DNA from: Pristionchus mayeri
Lineage: Eukaryota > Nematoda > Chromadorea > Rhabditida > Neodiplogasteridae
NCBI GenBank assembly: GCA_036245805.1
Contig: BTRK01000005.1
Location: 43,139,216 to 43,203,215 of the forward strand
Direction: 5' to 3'
DNA: 64,000 bases
Of the stretch, positions 10,707-22,656 are shown in pieces (the first letter of the stretch is position 1; every line of letters starts with the position of its first letter). The notes under the pieces were generated by a model that had not been told where the DNA came from, made no database searches, and saw only the letters and a list, made by a program, of their open reading frames with translations. The translations under genes and the position numbers were made by a program.

Positions 10707-10774
10707 CGTTGTGGAGCAGCTCTAGGCAGTGCATATGATAGCTTCAAAAAGTGAATTTTGAGTTTACTCCTCCT
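10707..10774. mobile_element. Truncated TTAA MITE G in left arm
   Basis: The right end of MITE G (TTTACTCCTCCT then TTAA at 10775-10778) plus about 60 bp of interior (GCTCTAGGCAGTGCATATGA), cut off near 10707. The mirror copy is at 25904-25971. It lies about 70 bp inside the outer palindrome border. Confidence 0.7.
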
Positions 10775-11365
10775 TTAATTCTGATTCATAATATTAAAAT
10801 TGTTTTTTTTTCGATAGCTAAACCTACGATATCAAATTTTCATTCAAAAACCGATAATGAATTAGTTCCACAGGACCAATTTATCGGTTAACATTTTCAG
10901 TACACATGGAACACTACAAGTAATACGCAATTATTGTAATAATTTCGATGGACACCAATGAGCACTACGTGTGTACCCCCTAATCCTCGTGAAAAGGAAA
11001 ACAATTGAAAGATTGATTCCAATGTATTATAACAATATCGTTTAGCACTAATTCATGCAATATTTTAAGACCTGTTCCTGCATGAACCATTGCAGTTTCA
11101 CGATACCATCAATAGTAATTGATGGTACGATATCAAATTGCGACAGGGTTACCAACAATTCCTTATCAGTTCCTTATGGATAATCACAAAAAAAATCAGT
11201 AGTGCCAGGATATCTAAAGATTCTAAAACGACAGAAACACAGTTGCTTCGAAAATGCATCAATGCTGCGAAGTGGGAAAAAAATCACTTGATGAATGAGT
11301 TCTGTAAAAAAACCCATATTCAGATCGGTAATATCTCTCTGGTGTCCCATTTCCCAACGTCCCGC

Positions 11366-11431
11366 ATATCCTTTATAAGCAGCTGCGTTTTCTCGTACTC
11401 AACATGTACGACCAGAGAATGCAGAGATCAT
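11366..11431 (-). pseudogene. GPI-like N-terminal exon relic (left arm)
   Basis: The minus strand reads HVEYEKTQLL, a copy of the HVESHEKTQQQIKDDF exon. Only the first half is recognisable and no splice sites can be assigned. The mirror copy is at about 25247-25312 on the plus strand. Confidence 0.35.
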
Positions 11432-12355
11432 TGAACAATTAAAATTGTATTGAAATGAATCCGAATGGGGCTGATACACACCACTTTCACTCTTAAAGAA
11501 TCATAAATAACAATTCGCATCGAAAATCACCCGGATGATTTTCACTTCACTTGTTATCCATAATTTTCTACTCACGCAGAGTTTCATAATCCAGCGTTGC
11601 GAAAGGGTATAATAATATTTCGATACTGTAGTCCTCTCTCAGTGAAAGACAAAGCGTGATCCGCTCGAATTGTGATCTGCCCTGCAACGAAGACTACAGA
11701 GATCACCATCTACTAATCATGTTAACATCAGCTATATTTAGCAGGTAACCAAGAATGTTCTAAACTCGGGCGGGAAATTCAAACCTTGAATATAGCAACG
11801 AGGCAAACTAGAGCCTGTCAGGCCTTCTTAATCTATCAGGCCTGATCGATTAGGGAGAATTATTGTTTCTGCTTTTGCAGAAAAATATAACAATATATTA
11901 CTCGTGAAAACAGCGGGGCAGAAGTCTGGTTGCATTGTTAAATTATCACTCGATTGCGACTTGAGCGAGACATGTATCTCGTTTCTGATAAAAATATTAA
12001 GATAAGTTTCCCAAGAAAGGGCAACTTTTCTGGAATCGCTCAGCTAGCAAGTCTCTCAGCATCAGGAACGATATTGATATGATCGCGAGAAAATGACGGA
12101 GAGGAGCGTATGTTAAAAACGGAAATTTCAAATCATTCGAATGAATAAGGTGTTTGTAATGCAATACAATTAGAAATGTTCGTAATGCAATAAAATTAGA
12201 AGCGAGACGCAATATGCGACGCAATGCTGAACAATTTATTAGATTTAATCGAGAAGTGTGAGCCAATTCTTAATAGGCCCCTGTGATTAGGGAAAACGCG
12301 TATTACAGCCATATCCAAGATAACGTTTTGGTAAAGTTTTGATAGACAATCTTAC

Positions 12356-12475
12356 CTCGTGAGGGGCGATCTTCTCGGGCACGTTCTCCTTCCCGGCTAT
12401 TTTGATGCCCTTTCCCATCATTTGAGTTTCCGTCTGAACAAAGACATTTGTAAAATCTCATTGTAGATACTATTC
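12356..12475 (-). pseudogene. GPI C-terminal-region exon relic (left arm)
   Basis: Minus-strand exon bounded by a CATTTCAG acceptor and GTAAGAT donor. It begins NSIYNEILQMSLF and, after a one-base frame slip, continues TETQMMGKGIKIAGKENVPE and KIAPHE. It matches the GPI segment LHHxILLANFxAQTEAL..PHK and the copy at 27154-27277. Splice sites are intact although the frame is not. It follows the IPxDFIAP exon relic (12740-13300) in correct gene order. Confidence 0.65.
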
Positions 12476-12654
12476 CTGAAATGATGGGATATTAACAGCT
12501 CAATTAGAAAAAAAAATGATCAGTAACCAAAACCAGAAGAAGTAAAGACTAGGAAACAAATAAGTCCCGGGGTCTGATTCCACACTCGCACAATTGGCGT
12601 TTCACTCATGCTACTAGAACAAGGAACAACCGCGTCTCTGATCAGATTCCGATG

Positions 12655-12716
12655 GAAAAAAATAATCAAATAAATCCAGAAAACAAAAAAAAATAATCAA
12701 ATAAATCCAGAAACGT
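12655..12716. repeat. Short tandem repeat
   Basis: Two imperfect copies of a unit of about 30 bp containing AATAATCAAATAAATCCAGA, separated by an A-rich tract. Mirrored at about 23962-24023. Confidence 0.75.
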
Positions 12717-12739
12717 ATTCCAAGCAATCGATTTTCCAT

Positions 12740-12804
12740 GAAAGGTCGACTATTGGTTTTCTTGCTGGAGCGGTGAAATAGGCCAGATTGAGACGAGTGT
12801 GTGA
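12740..12804 (-). pseudogene. GPI exon relic (RLIPxDFIAPAKKP), cut by a hAT-like element
   Basis: The minus strand reads LNLAYFTAPARKPIVD, matching LIPTDFIAPAKKPDK of the copy at 31943-32009, which in turn matches GPI (MIPCDFIxPVxT). The exon is interrupted on its upstream side by the 450 bp element at 12805-13254. Mirror copy at about 23874-23938, plus strand. Confidence 0.55.
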
Positions 12805-13254
12805 TAGGGATGACGCAACGCAAACGCAATCGCAAGTTTCGAATCGAATAATTCAATTTCAATTCGATTGCGCAATCAGAGTCGTCGAAGTGAAACTCAT
12901 TGCGCAATGAGACTCGGCTCATTTGCATTGCGCATCGATTGCGTATCGATCCCATTATTCGATTCGGAGAGAAAGGCAAGCAGTCTCACAGACGATTCGC
13001 CTATGTTTCACGCACGCAATATAATTCTGCTCGATATCCGTTTCGTTAAATTGTTCTTCAAATATGTTTCACATCTGAAGAGTGATCTCAGAAAAGTAAT
13101 TTGACAGTTTGCATTGATTGCGCAATGAGAGTCGAACAATGGTATCAATGGTAACAATGGTATCGATTGCGTATCGAAAATCACGTAATTGCGCAATCAG
13201 AGTCATTTTGATTGAATTTCGTGAACCGTTGCGCATTGCGAACTTTCAACCCTA
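12805..13254. mobile_element. hAT-like MITE with TTGCGCAAT subterminal repeats
   Basis: A 450 bp element. The ends are TAGGGATGAC and TTTCAACCCTA, flanked by perfect 8 bp duplications GTGTGTGA (12797-12804 and 13255-13262). The motif GATTGCGCAAT or close variants occurs about nine times, crowded toward both ends. Such subterminal arrays are known transposase-binding sites in hAT elements. Non-coding. Mirror copy at 23424-23873. Confidence 0.8.
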
Positions 13255-13379
13255 GTGTGTGACCAACAGGATATCACAGTTCATAATATTTGTTTTTGTA
13301 CCATGGAATGAAGAGGACTATTGGATTTATTCGGATTGGTAGAAATATATAAACTATTTGAAACCGAAATATTGAGGTT

Positions 13380-13780
13380 GTTTCTCTCAGATAGAAGCAG
13401 AGTCCGCAGACCTGCATGTCTTCCGTTTAAGAGTTGCGATTTCAAATTCTACAGGCAACTTTAGGCAAAATTCCAAAAAGGCTCTGTCCTATCTCGCCAT
13501 GCTTGGGAAACGCTGTGTCAGACAGTATCCCTCCTCGAGATACCGTACCCGAGATCCCTCATTTTCCTGTCAGCGACAAACAGCACGTACGACGCATGAG
13601 ATTGTATTAGATCCGCTAGAATCGGTACAGTCACGAAAACTACAGTGATCATCATCTATTCATGTTTTTTAACTCGTCGTTGGCACAGAAAGGTTAGTTT
13701 GTGAAATTAAGCGTCTTCTTGCTACAGTTAGAAGAGCGATCGCAAGAGCAGTTATTAATTCACCAAAAAACTACAATCAA
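13380..13780. other. No recognisable gene
   Basis: Intron-like AT-rich DNA of the GPI/UBE2G duplications. A block near 13360-13380 (ACCGAAATATTGAGGTTG) recurs near 42240, again just beside a hAT-like element. Confidence 0.4.
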
Positions 13781-13877
13781 ACCTCAACAATCGTGCAGCT
13801 ACACCATGTCCATAACAATTTATTTTCCTCCGTTGTAAAAAAAATTGTTTTTGAAAGAATAACTGATGCTATAACCA

Positions 13878-13960
13878 ATGTTTCAGGTGCATCATTATCT
13901 ATGTGCCACTCACGCATCACCAATGCTCCTAGACAAAAAATTTCAGGATAAACGGGGAAT
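13878..13960 (-). pseudogene. Recurrent segment resembling GPI LGALVAMYEH
   Basis: The minus strand reads PEIFCLGALVMREWHIDN. Similar DNA (TGCTCCTAG core) occurs near 15080, 26480 and 45450. It resembles the late GPI stretch FMLGALVAMYEHKIFVQG, but three copies sit about 100-130 bp beyond a UBE2G exon 5 relic, so it could be duplicated UBE2G intron instead. Mirror copy at about 22718-22800. Confidence 0.3.
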
Positions 13961-14021
13961 CTCCATGTTTTCCAAAACAACCCTCGAGCACACTCCTATT
14001 CCACGCTTATCCGTTGTATCT

Positions 14022-16185
14022 ACTGTAGCCACTCACTCGCCTGCTCACCACCGTCAGAACTATTTGTCCACTGACTACACGGGAGGGAATCTGAGTGTGA
14101 GAACCGCAAGATTTCTCGCTCTGTCTGATGGGCGAGAGATAATAATGGATGGAGTCTCTCAGAGAGACATCCAGGAATGTAATTAGAGCTGATAGGAAAT
14201 GCGGCGCATCAGCTAATTCTGATTGATTATACTGTAATTATTATTATGTTGAATTCTCCAAGCACAGTCAATCAAATTCTCGTTAAGAAATAATTTATAA
14301 ATTAGTCTCACAACACCGCTTCACCGGGTAGAATTTACAATACAAAAACGATATGTCAATTCGAATTTGACGAAAAAGCAGCGCCTCTCTAATGCGAATT
14401 CGCAACGATTCCAAATTATTATCCCTCCCCTCGCGTCAGCCCTCACGCGTGCTCTATAATCAAGCCGGGTTAGAGAGAGCGGAGAAGGGCCCGGCCGAGG
14501 GCGGAGGTAGCGAACTCATATTGAACGAAATGAGTTGTAAATTCGCAACGGTGTTCTGTCCCTCCCTACCCGTTGCGAATTCGTATTCGCATTCACATAC
14601 CTATTGCAAATGGAGTACCATAGCTATACGAATACGGAATTTTTAATCAGCTAACCCCATTTCCGCGATAGTTTTCCGTTCCCGTCTACAGTACTCTCAT
14701 TCTCTGGCTCCATATTCCGTATCACCCATCCTTCTACGGTACCTCTCGCTATCACTTTTATATTCAGTAGGATCGTTTCTGAATGTGTGTAGAATGGATT
14801 TTCGTCCGCGTACCTCTCGCCACCTCTTCGGAGCGCTCAGTTAGCCGTCGACTAGTCGTTGGGTTCTGCAGAGAAATCAATTATGCATCTAAAAACGCCT
14901 GAGAAACCATCACAAGTGCAGTTATGAACTCGATAAGCCGAGATACAACTGCAATGAGCCTGGAACTATTCACTCTATCGTCGACATAAAAATATGTAAT
15001 ATTTTTACGAGATACACAAAGGAACTATCGATGTTTCCGTGCTCTCTATGTACCGTGAATCATTCGCGCAACGTCTATGCTCCTAGTCTACTCTTTTCGA
15101 GATGAACCTGGAATCTCAAAGTTTACCAATAGAATCAGTACTCGAAAATTACACACTTCACCCCTCATATCTGTCGTATTCTTCCCCCCCCCCCCTCACC
15201 TGCGAGCATGCTCACCACCGACAGCAGGATCTTCTCCAGCGAATGCACGGTAGATCATCTGAGACGGAGAATGATCGGGTCTGATCCTCTCCATTCCGAA
15301 CGCTCTCTCGCTCTCGTTGATGGGTAATAGTGTGCGAGACTCAAATAAATGAAATACAACTAGACAACATACAACATTTTTGTCAATTTACATCATTTAT
15401 TTTGTATTTGATACTATTGAAAATCAAATGCTAAGTGCATCAAATGCCCTCTCACAAACTGAAAATATATTTGTCACATAGCCTCACTGTACCGTGTAGA
15501 AATTTTCCGCACAAACAGATTTCCGCTCGTATTTTTTAATAGTCTCAAACTCCCATGTATTCCGTACCGTATCCTTCGTGTCTATTGTATCCCTCTCACT
15601 CACCGTCTAGGATGCTTACCACCGACAACAGGATCTTCCTAACCAAAAAATATGAGAGAATCTGAGTGAGAGTGAGCGATCGATTACCTGCCTTCCTTCC
15701 ACACGCGCTATCGCTCTGTCTCATCGTCGAGATAAATGGAGAGCAATGAAGTAACTTCCAGGAAAGACACACGGTTAGAACAATAAATACAGAACGGCTG
15801 GTAATTGTGATTCATACTGCTTTTGTTACTTTTTGCAAACACGTTCTACTCAGATCGAATTTTCTTTCACAAACTCATAATGAATTAGTTTGACAGCACG
15901 AATTCGTCGGGTAACAGTTTCAGTACACTTAGTTCTCGTAATAATTTCAGCAAAACATCAATGTATAGCACTTCCGTACCCCTCTCATCCTTGTCTAATT
16001 TTTACCTTCGTTCGTCATCTAGAGTACTTCCTCCCCAACTAACTGATTATCTCACCCTACCCTTCTTCTGCTCCTACCAGATCACTATTGCTCTCATATC
16101 CTTCGGATCATCTCCGGAAGTGTGTACGATGGAGATGAACACTCGAACAACGTATTAGGATGGAAGAGATCGCAGGAGAATCTGA
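14022..16185 (-). pseudogene. UBE2G2-like E2 relic, exons 4-6 with extra exon 5 copies (left arm)
   Basis: Minus-strand order: exon 4 at 16185-16075 (FSCDLFHPN, then a shifted frame with GYESNSD), exon 5 at about 15650-15600 (LVRKILLSVVSILDG) and again at 15265-15200 (VHSLEKILLSVVSMLAG), exon 6 at 14865-14820 (CTCTGCAG acceptor, then the EPNDxSA-like start) and one more exon 5 piece at 14055-14022. These match consecutive parts of UBC7/UBE2G2 (FHPNIY..GYES, SVEKILLSVVSMLA, EPNDESAAN). The repeated exon 5 shows that two or three copies are telescoped here. All are frame-broken. Exon 2 is upstream at 17921-17975. Confidence 0.65.
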
Positions 16186-16329
16186 AAAGTCGAGATCAAC
16201 GGTAAAAATAAGGAAGAAAGTTGACCAAGAGAAACATTTTTCGAATCACTTCTTTGAATCATGTTTCGCTTTCTGCTTAAAGTCATAGCCTGAAATGTGC
16301 TTCAATGATACGCTGACTCAAAATATGTA

Positions 16330-17418
16330 TAACACACTATCCGAGATAATCGGAATAGACTTGGCACTGGCCGAAAATTCGAATTCCTGCTAACTTCACC
16401 AGTAGGTCGGCCTCCAGGAGGGAAACCGACGAGCATCGTCAGAATGTCGATCCGCATCCGCGCGGGCGGGGCGCGGAATTTGAAAAATTAACTACGGTAG
16501 CTTCGAAAATTTAAAAGCGACTCCTATGACTGCGGCGATAGGGGCGCTGCATCCCTTGACAAATTCTAAGACTTTTTTATTCCGGAGAGTTTGTCGATCA
16601 GATTCCATCTAACGCCTGAAATCGATAATTCCACTTTTAGTTCGTACATGAAAGCAGTTCCCCAGAAATTTTTCAAGAACTCCCCTAAATATAATTGGTG
16701 ATCTAGCTTCTGCTTGACTCGATACATTCTCACGTAGAATAGCGCGATTCAACAAGACGCGTAAGTTGGTCAAAATGAATTTTGAATGAATTATGGTGTA
16801 ATTTTTGGGTTATGGTATGCGAGTGCGAAGTTAGGGCGACATTTCCCAACAGGTGTTAAATGGTCTGAAAATCAATTTGAAGCTATCCTACACCAATTGG
16901 GAAAAGTCGTCCAACTTGTGCACTCACCTACAGTAACCCAAAAATTACACCATAATTCATTTTGACCAACTTACGCGTCTAGTTGAATCGCGCTGTTCTA
17001 CGGGAGTAGGTATCGATTCAAGCAGAAGCTAGATCACCAATAATATTTAGGGGAGTTCTTGAAAAATTTCTGGGAAACTGCTTTCATGTACGAAACAAAA
17101 GTGGAATTAGCGATTTCCGGCCTTAGATGGAATCTGATCGAAAAACTCTCCGAAGTAAAAAAGTCTTAGAATTTGTCAAGGAATGCAGCGCCCCTACCGC
17201 CGCAGTGATTGGAGTCGATATACAAATTTCGAAGCTACCGTAGTTAATTTTTCGATATCCGCGCCCGCGGCCGCGCGGATGCGGATCGCAAATCTGGCGA
17301 TGCTCGTCGATTTCCCTCGTGGAGGCCGACCAATTGGCGACGTTAGTAGGAATTAGAATTTTCGGCCAGTGCCAAGTCGCTGAAGAAATATGTTGATTCT
17401 CTCAGATAGTCTGTTGTA
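16330..17418. mobile_element. 1.1 kb foldback element (left arm)
   Basis: Imperfect inverted repeat with arms of about 500 bp meeting near 16870. The inner ends GACTTGGCACTGGCCGAAAA and TTTTCGGCCAGTGCCAAGTC are perfect; weaker pairing extends out to TAACACACTATC and GATAGTCTGTTG. The site matches an unfilled paralogous sequence near 48685 (AAAATATGTATACTCCC), which suggests a TA target. Contains CpG-rich blocks (GATGCGGATCG). Non-coding. Mirror copy at about 19262-20350. Confidence 0.8.
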
Positions 17419-17920
17419 TACCCCGTGAAGGAAAATTTCTCCCACATGTTCCGTTGCAGTTTCACGTTCACATAAAATACTATTGGTAGGGAAAGAGACA
17501 ATTCATCTAACTCCTCCTAGAACCATGGAAAACTCACATAAAATTCCTTCAGCGCTCCAGTTGGCACTCCTCTCTGCAGGGCCAACGTAACCTAGTAAAT
17601 TTGTTATTTCGCCACTGCATCAAACGGTCCGATTCTGGGCAAGATTTGCTCTTCTCTGCGTTCGTTGATCACACAAACAAAAACATCATGCCTGAAATAT
17701 GTTTCAATTATGTCAGTTCAAGTTTCAATCAGTTCAATTATGTGAAAACACGCAGACCATTCAATCTTGTGTTTCATTACATCAACAACATGTTTCAAAA
17801 AAATAGAGAGTGTAATCGAAGACAGTTCCATTGCTCAAACAACAATAAAAACTATTCTAACAACATTAAAAAATAGTAAATAAAAATATAATAATTAAAT
17901 ATTCTGAAAACTCGTATAAG

Positions 17921-17975
17921 TAGCCCCCGTCGAGCACTCCCACGGGAAGACGAAGAGTCATCTCCGAAGAAGATA
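17921..17975 (-). pseudogene. UBE2G-like exon 2 relic (left arm)
   Basis: The minus strand reads MTLRLPVGVLDGGYL, a decayed form of LTLxPPEGxLAxPxDEDNFF. It is the most upstream E2 relic in the left arm and in the correct order relative to exon 4 at 16.1 kb. Mirror copy at about 18705-18759. Confidence 0.45.
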
Positions 17976-18135
17976 ATCAAGTATCAATTTTATACTATCA
18001 AAATAAATTCCTATTCATCTTTTATTGTTATCGAACTAATTTAGAATTTAATCAAGCAAAAACTAGTGACCTTCGGTCGCTACGTGGTTCGCGGGGTTGT
18101 GTTTTAAGGATAACAATTGGACGCGACTGGTGAGA

Positions 18136-18274
18136 GCCTGCTTAAAACGTTGTAAAAGGCTCGTGAGGCCTCGGGCAATTCGAAAAAGTTGGGATGGGGC
18201 TTCGCCCCATCCCAACTTTTTCGAATCATCCTCGGCCTCACGAGCCTTTCACAACGCTTACGCTGCGGGGAGTG
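18136..18274. repeat. Nested hairpin at palindrome centre (left)
   Basis: An inverted repeat of about 64 bp arms, innermost GAAAAAGTTGGGATGGGGC against its complement, ends exactly where the left arm stops. The right arm carries its mirror at 18406-18544. A partial copy of its outer part (GCTTAAAACGTTGTAAAAGG) forms the end of the 131 bp spacer just before 18406. Confidence 0.85.
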
Positions 18275-18405
18275 AGAGCAAGTTGGGAGATTTTAAAACA
18301 GCTATGTGCTATATTTCAAAAAGATGGGTTTGTGAGTGCGCAAATATATGCGTTACTGTGTTCTAAGGTATGCAAGTAGAAGCCTGCTTAAAACGTTGTA
18401 AAAGG
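18275..18405. other. Palindrome spacer
   Basis: 131 bp between the arms. The first 105 bp are unique in the window. The last 24 bp duplicate 18137-18160, which marks a template-switch-like junction. Confidence 0.8.
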
Positions 18406-18704
18406 CACTCCCCGCAGCGTAAGCGTTGTGAAAGGCTCGTGAGGCCGAGGATGATTCGAAAAAGTTGGGATGGGGCGAAGCCCCATCCCAACTTTTTCGA
18501 ATTGCCCGAGGCCTCACGAGCCTTTTACAACGTTTTAAGCAGGCTCTCACCAGTCGCGTCCAATTGTTATCCTTAAAACACAACCCCGCGAACCACGTAG
18601 CGACCGAAGGTCACTAGTTTTTGCTTGATTAAATTCTAAATTAGTTCGATAACAATAAAAGATGAATAGGAATTTATTTTGATAGTATAAAATTGATACT
18701 TGAT

Positions 18705-21700
18705 TATCTTCTTCGGAGATGACTCTTCGTCTTCCCGTGGGAGTGCTCGACGGGGGCTACTTATACGAGTTTTCAGAATATTTAATTATTATATTTTTAT
18801 TTACTATTTTTTAATGTTGTTAGAATAGTTTTTATTGTTGTTTGAGCAATGGAACTGTCTTCGATTACACTCTCTATTTTTTTGAAACATGTTGTTGATG
18901 TAATGAAACACAAGATTGAATGGTCTGCGTGTTTTCACATAATTGAACTGATTGAAACTTGAACTGACATAATTGAAACATATTTCAGGCATGATGTTTT
19001 TGTTTGTGTGATCAACGAACGCAGAGAAGAGCAAATCTTGCCCAGAATCGGACCGTTTGATGCAGTGGCGAAATAACAAATTTACTAGGTTACGTTGGCC
19101 CTGCAGAGAGGAGTGCCAACTGGAGCGCTGAAGGAATTTTATGTGAGTTTTCCATGGTTCTAGGAGGAGTTAGATGAATTGTCTCTTTCCCTACCAATAG
19201 TATTTTATGTGAACGTGAAACTGCAACGGAACATGTGGGAGAAATTTTCCTTCACGGGGTATACAACAGACTATCTGAGAGAATCAACATATTTCTTCAG
19301 CGACTTGGCACTGGCCGAAAATTCTAATTCCTACTAACGTCGCCAATTGGTCGGCCTCCACGAGGGAAATCGACGAGCATCGCCAGATTTGCGATCCGCA
19401 TCCGCGCGGCCGCGGGCGCGGATATCGAAAAATTAACTACGGTAGCTTCGAAATTTGTATATCGACTCCAATCACTGCGGCGGTAGGGGCGCTGCATTCC
19501 TTGACAAATTCTAAGACTTTTTTACTTCGGAGAGTTTTTCGATCAGATTCCATCTAAGGCCGGAAATCGCTAATTCCACTTTTGTTTCGTACATGAAAGC
19601 AGTTTCCCAGAAATTTTTCAAGAACTCCCCTAAATATTATTGGTGATCTAGCTTCTGCTTGAATCGATACCTACTCCCGTAGAACAGCGCGATTCAACTA
19701 GACGCGTAAGTTGGTCAAAATGAATTATGGTGTAATTTTTGGGTTACTGTAGGTGAGTGCACAAGTTGGACGACTTTTCCCAATTGGTGTAGGATAGCTT
19801 CAAATTGATTTTCAGACCATTTAACACCTGTTGGGAAATGTCGCCCTAACTTCGCACTCGCATACCATAACCCAAAAATTACACCATAATTCATTCAAAA
19901 TTCATTTTGACCAACTTACGCGTCTTGTTGAATCGCGCTATTCTACGTGAGAATGTATCGAGTCAAGCAGAAGCTAGATCACCAATTATATTTAGGGGAG
20001 TTCTTGAAAAATTTCTGGGGAACTGCTTTCATGTACGAACTAAAAGTGGAATTATCGATTTCAGGCGTTAGATGGAATCTGATCGACAAACTCTCCGGAA
20101 TAAAAAAGTCTTAGAATTTGTCAAGGGATGCAGCGCCCCTATCGCCGCAGTCATAGGAGTCGCTTTTAAATTTTCGAAGCTACCGTAGTTAATTTTTCAA
20201 ATTCCGCGCCCCGCCCGCGCGGATGCGGATCGACATTCTGACGATGCTCGTCGGTTTCCCTCCTGGAGGCCGACCTACTGGTGAAGTTAGCAGGAATTCG
20301 AATTTTCGGCCAGTGCCAAGTCTATTCCGATTATCTCGGATAGTGTGTTATACATATTTTGAGTCAGCGTATCATTGAAGCACATTTCAGGCTATGACTT
20401 TAAGCAGAAAGCGAAACATGATTCAAAGAAGTGATTCGAAAAATGTTTCTCTTGGTCAACTTTCTTCCTTATTTTTACCGTTGATCTCGACTTTTCAGAT
20501 TCTCCTGCGATCTCTTCCATCCTAATACGTTGTTCGAGTGTTCATCTCCATCGTACACACTTCCGGAGATGATCCGAAGGATATGAGAGCAATAGTGATC
20601 TGGTAGGAGCAGAAGAAGGGTAGGGTGAGATAATCAGTTAGTTGGGGAGGAAGTACTCTAGATGACGAACGAAGGTAAAAATTAGACAAGGATGAGAGGG
20701 GTACGGAAGTGCTATACATTGATGTTTTGCTGAAATTATTACGAGAACTAAGTGTACTGAAACTGTTACCCGACGAATTCGTGCTGTCAAACTAATTCAT
20801 TATGAGTTTGTGAAAGAAAATTCGATCTGAGTAGAACGTGTTTGCAAAAAGTAACAAAAGCAGTATGAATCACAATTACCAGCCGTTCTGTATTTATTGT
20901 TCTAACCGTGTGTCTTTCCTGGAAGTTACTTCATTGCTCTCCATTTATCTCGACGATGAGACAGAGCGATAGCGCGTGTGGAAGGAAGGCAGGTAATCGA
21001 TCGCTCACTCTCACTCAGATTCTCTCATATTTTTTGGTTAGGAAGATCCTGTTGTCGGTGGTAAGCATCCTAGACGGTGAGTGAGAGGGATACAATAGAC
21101 ACGAAGGATACGGTACGGAATACATGGGAGTTTGAGACTATTAAAAAATACGAGCGGAAATCTGTTTGTGCGGAAAATTTCTACACGGTACAGTGAGGCT
21201 ATGTGACAAATATATTTTCAGTTTGTGAGAGGGCATTTGATGCACTTAGCATTTGATTTTCAATAGTATCAAATACAAAATAAATGATGTAAATTGACAA
21301 AAATGTTGTATGTTGTCTAGTTGTATTTCATTTATTTGAGTCTCGCACACTATTACCCATCAACGAGAGCGAGAGAGCGTTCGGAATGGAGAGGATCAGA
21401 CCCGATCATTCTCCGTCTCAGATGATCTACCGTGCATTCGCTGGAGAAGATCCTGCTGTCGGTGGTGAGCATGCTCGCAGGTGAGGGGGGGGGGAAGAAT
21501 ACGACAGATATGAGGGGTGAAGTGTGTAATTTTCGAGTACTGATTCTATTGGTAAACTTTGAGATTCCAGGTTCATCTCGAAAAGAGTAGACTAGGAGCA
21601 TAGACGTTGCGCGAATGATTCACGGTACATAGAGAGCACGGAAACATCGATAGTTCCTTTGTGTATCTCGTAAAAATATTACATATTTTTATGTCGACGA

Positions 21701-22656
21701 TAGAGTGAATAGTTCCAGGCTCATTGCAGTTGTATCTCGGCTTATCGAGTTCATAACTGCACTTGTGATGGTTTCTCAGGCGTTTTTAGATGCATAATTG
21801 ATTTCTCTGCAGAACCCAACGACTAGTCGACGGCTAACTGAGCGCTCCGAAGAGGTGGCGAGAGGTACGCGGACGAAAATCCATTCTACACACATTCAGA
21901 AACGATCCTACTGAATATAAAAGTGATAGCGAGAGGTACCGTAGAAGGATGGGTGATACGGAATATGGAGCCAGAGAATGAGAGTACTGTAGACGGGAAC
22001 GGAAAACTATCGCGGAAATGGGGTTAGCTGATTAAAAATTCCGTATTCGTATAGCTATGGTACTCCATTTGCAATAGGTATGTGAATGCGAATACGAATT
22101 CGCAACGGGTAGGGAGGGACAGAACACCGTTGCGAATTTACAACTCATTTCGTTCAATATGAGTTCGCTACCTCCGCCCTCGGCCGGGCCCTTCTCCGCT
22201 CTCTCTAACCCGGCTTGATTATAGAGCACGCGTGAGGGCTGACGCGAGGGGAGGGATAATAATTTGGAATCGTTGCGAATTCGCATTAGAGAGGCGCTGC
22301 TTTTTCGTCAAATTCGAATTGACATATCGTTTTTGTATTGTAAATTCTACCCGGTGAAGCGGTGTTGTGAGACTAATTTATAAATTATTTCTTAACGAGA
22401 ATTTGATTGACTGTGCTTGGAGAATTCAACATAATAATAATTACAGTATAATCAATCAGAATTAGCTGATGCGCCGCATTTCCTATCAGCTCTAATTACA
22501 TTCCTGGATGTCTCTCTGAGAGACTCCATCCATTATTATCTCTCGCCCATCAGACAGAGCGAGAAATCTTGCGGTTCTCACACTCAGATTCCCTCCCGTG
22601 TAGTCAGTGGACAAATAGTTCTGACGGTGGTGAGCAGGCGAGTGAGTGGCTACAGT
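18705..22656 (+). pseudogene. UBE2G2-like E2 relic (right-arm mirror)
   Basis: Reverse-complement duplicate of the left-arm E2 relic: exon 2 about 18705-18759, exon 4 about 20495-20605, exon 5 pieces about 21030-21080, 21413-21478 and 22623-22656, exon 6 about 21813-21858. Decay is identical to the left arm, so the frame breaks predate the palindrome. The 1.1 kb foldback mirror (19262-20350) separates exons 2 and 4. Confidence 0.6.
19262..20350. mobile_element. 1.1 kb foldback element (right-arm mirror)
   Basis: Mirror of 16330-17418. Perfect inner ends at 19302 (GACTTGGCACTGG) and 20322 (CCAGTGCCAAGTC). It came with the palindrome and is not an independent insertion. Confidence 0.8.

Noticed and set aside
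17601..17876. Identical 91-codon ORFs at 17601-17876 and 18804-19079 as a duplicated gene
   Set aside because: They are the two palindrome arms; the translation has no family features and is AT-rich intron-like DNA.
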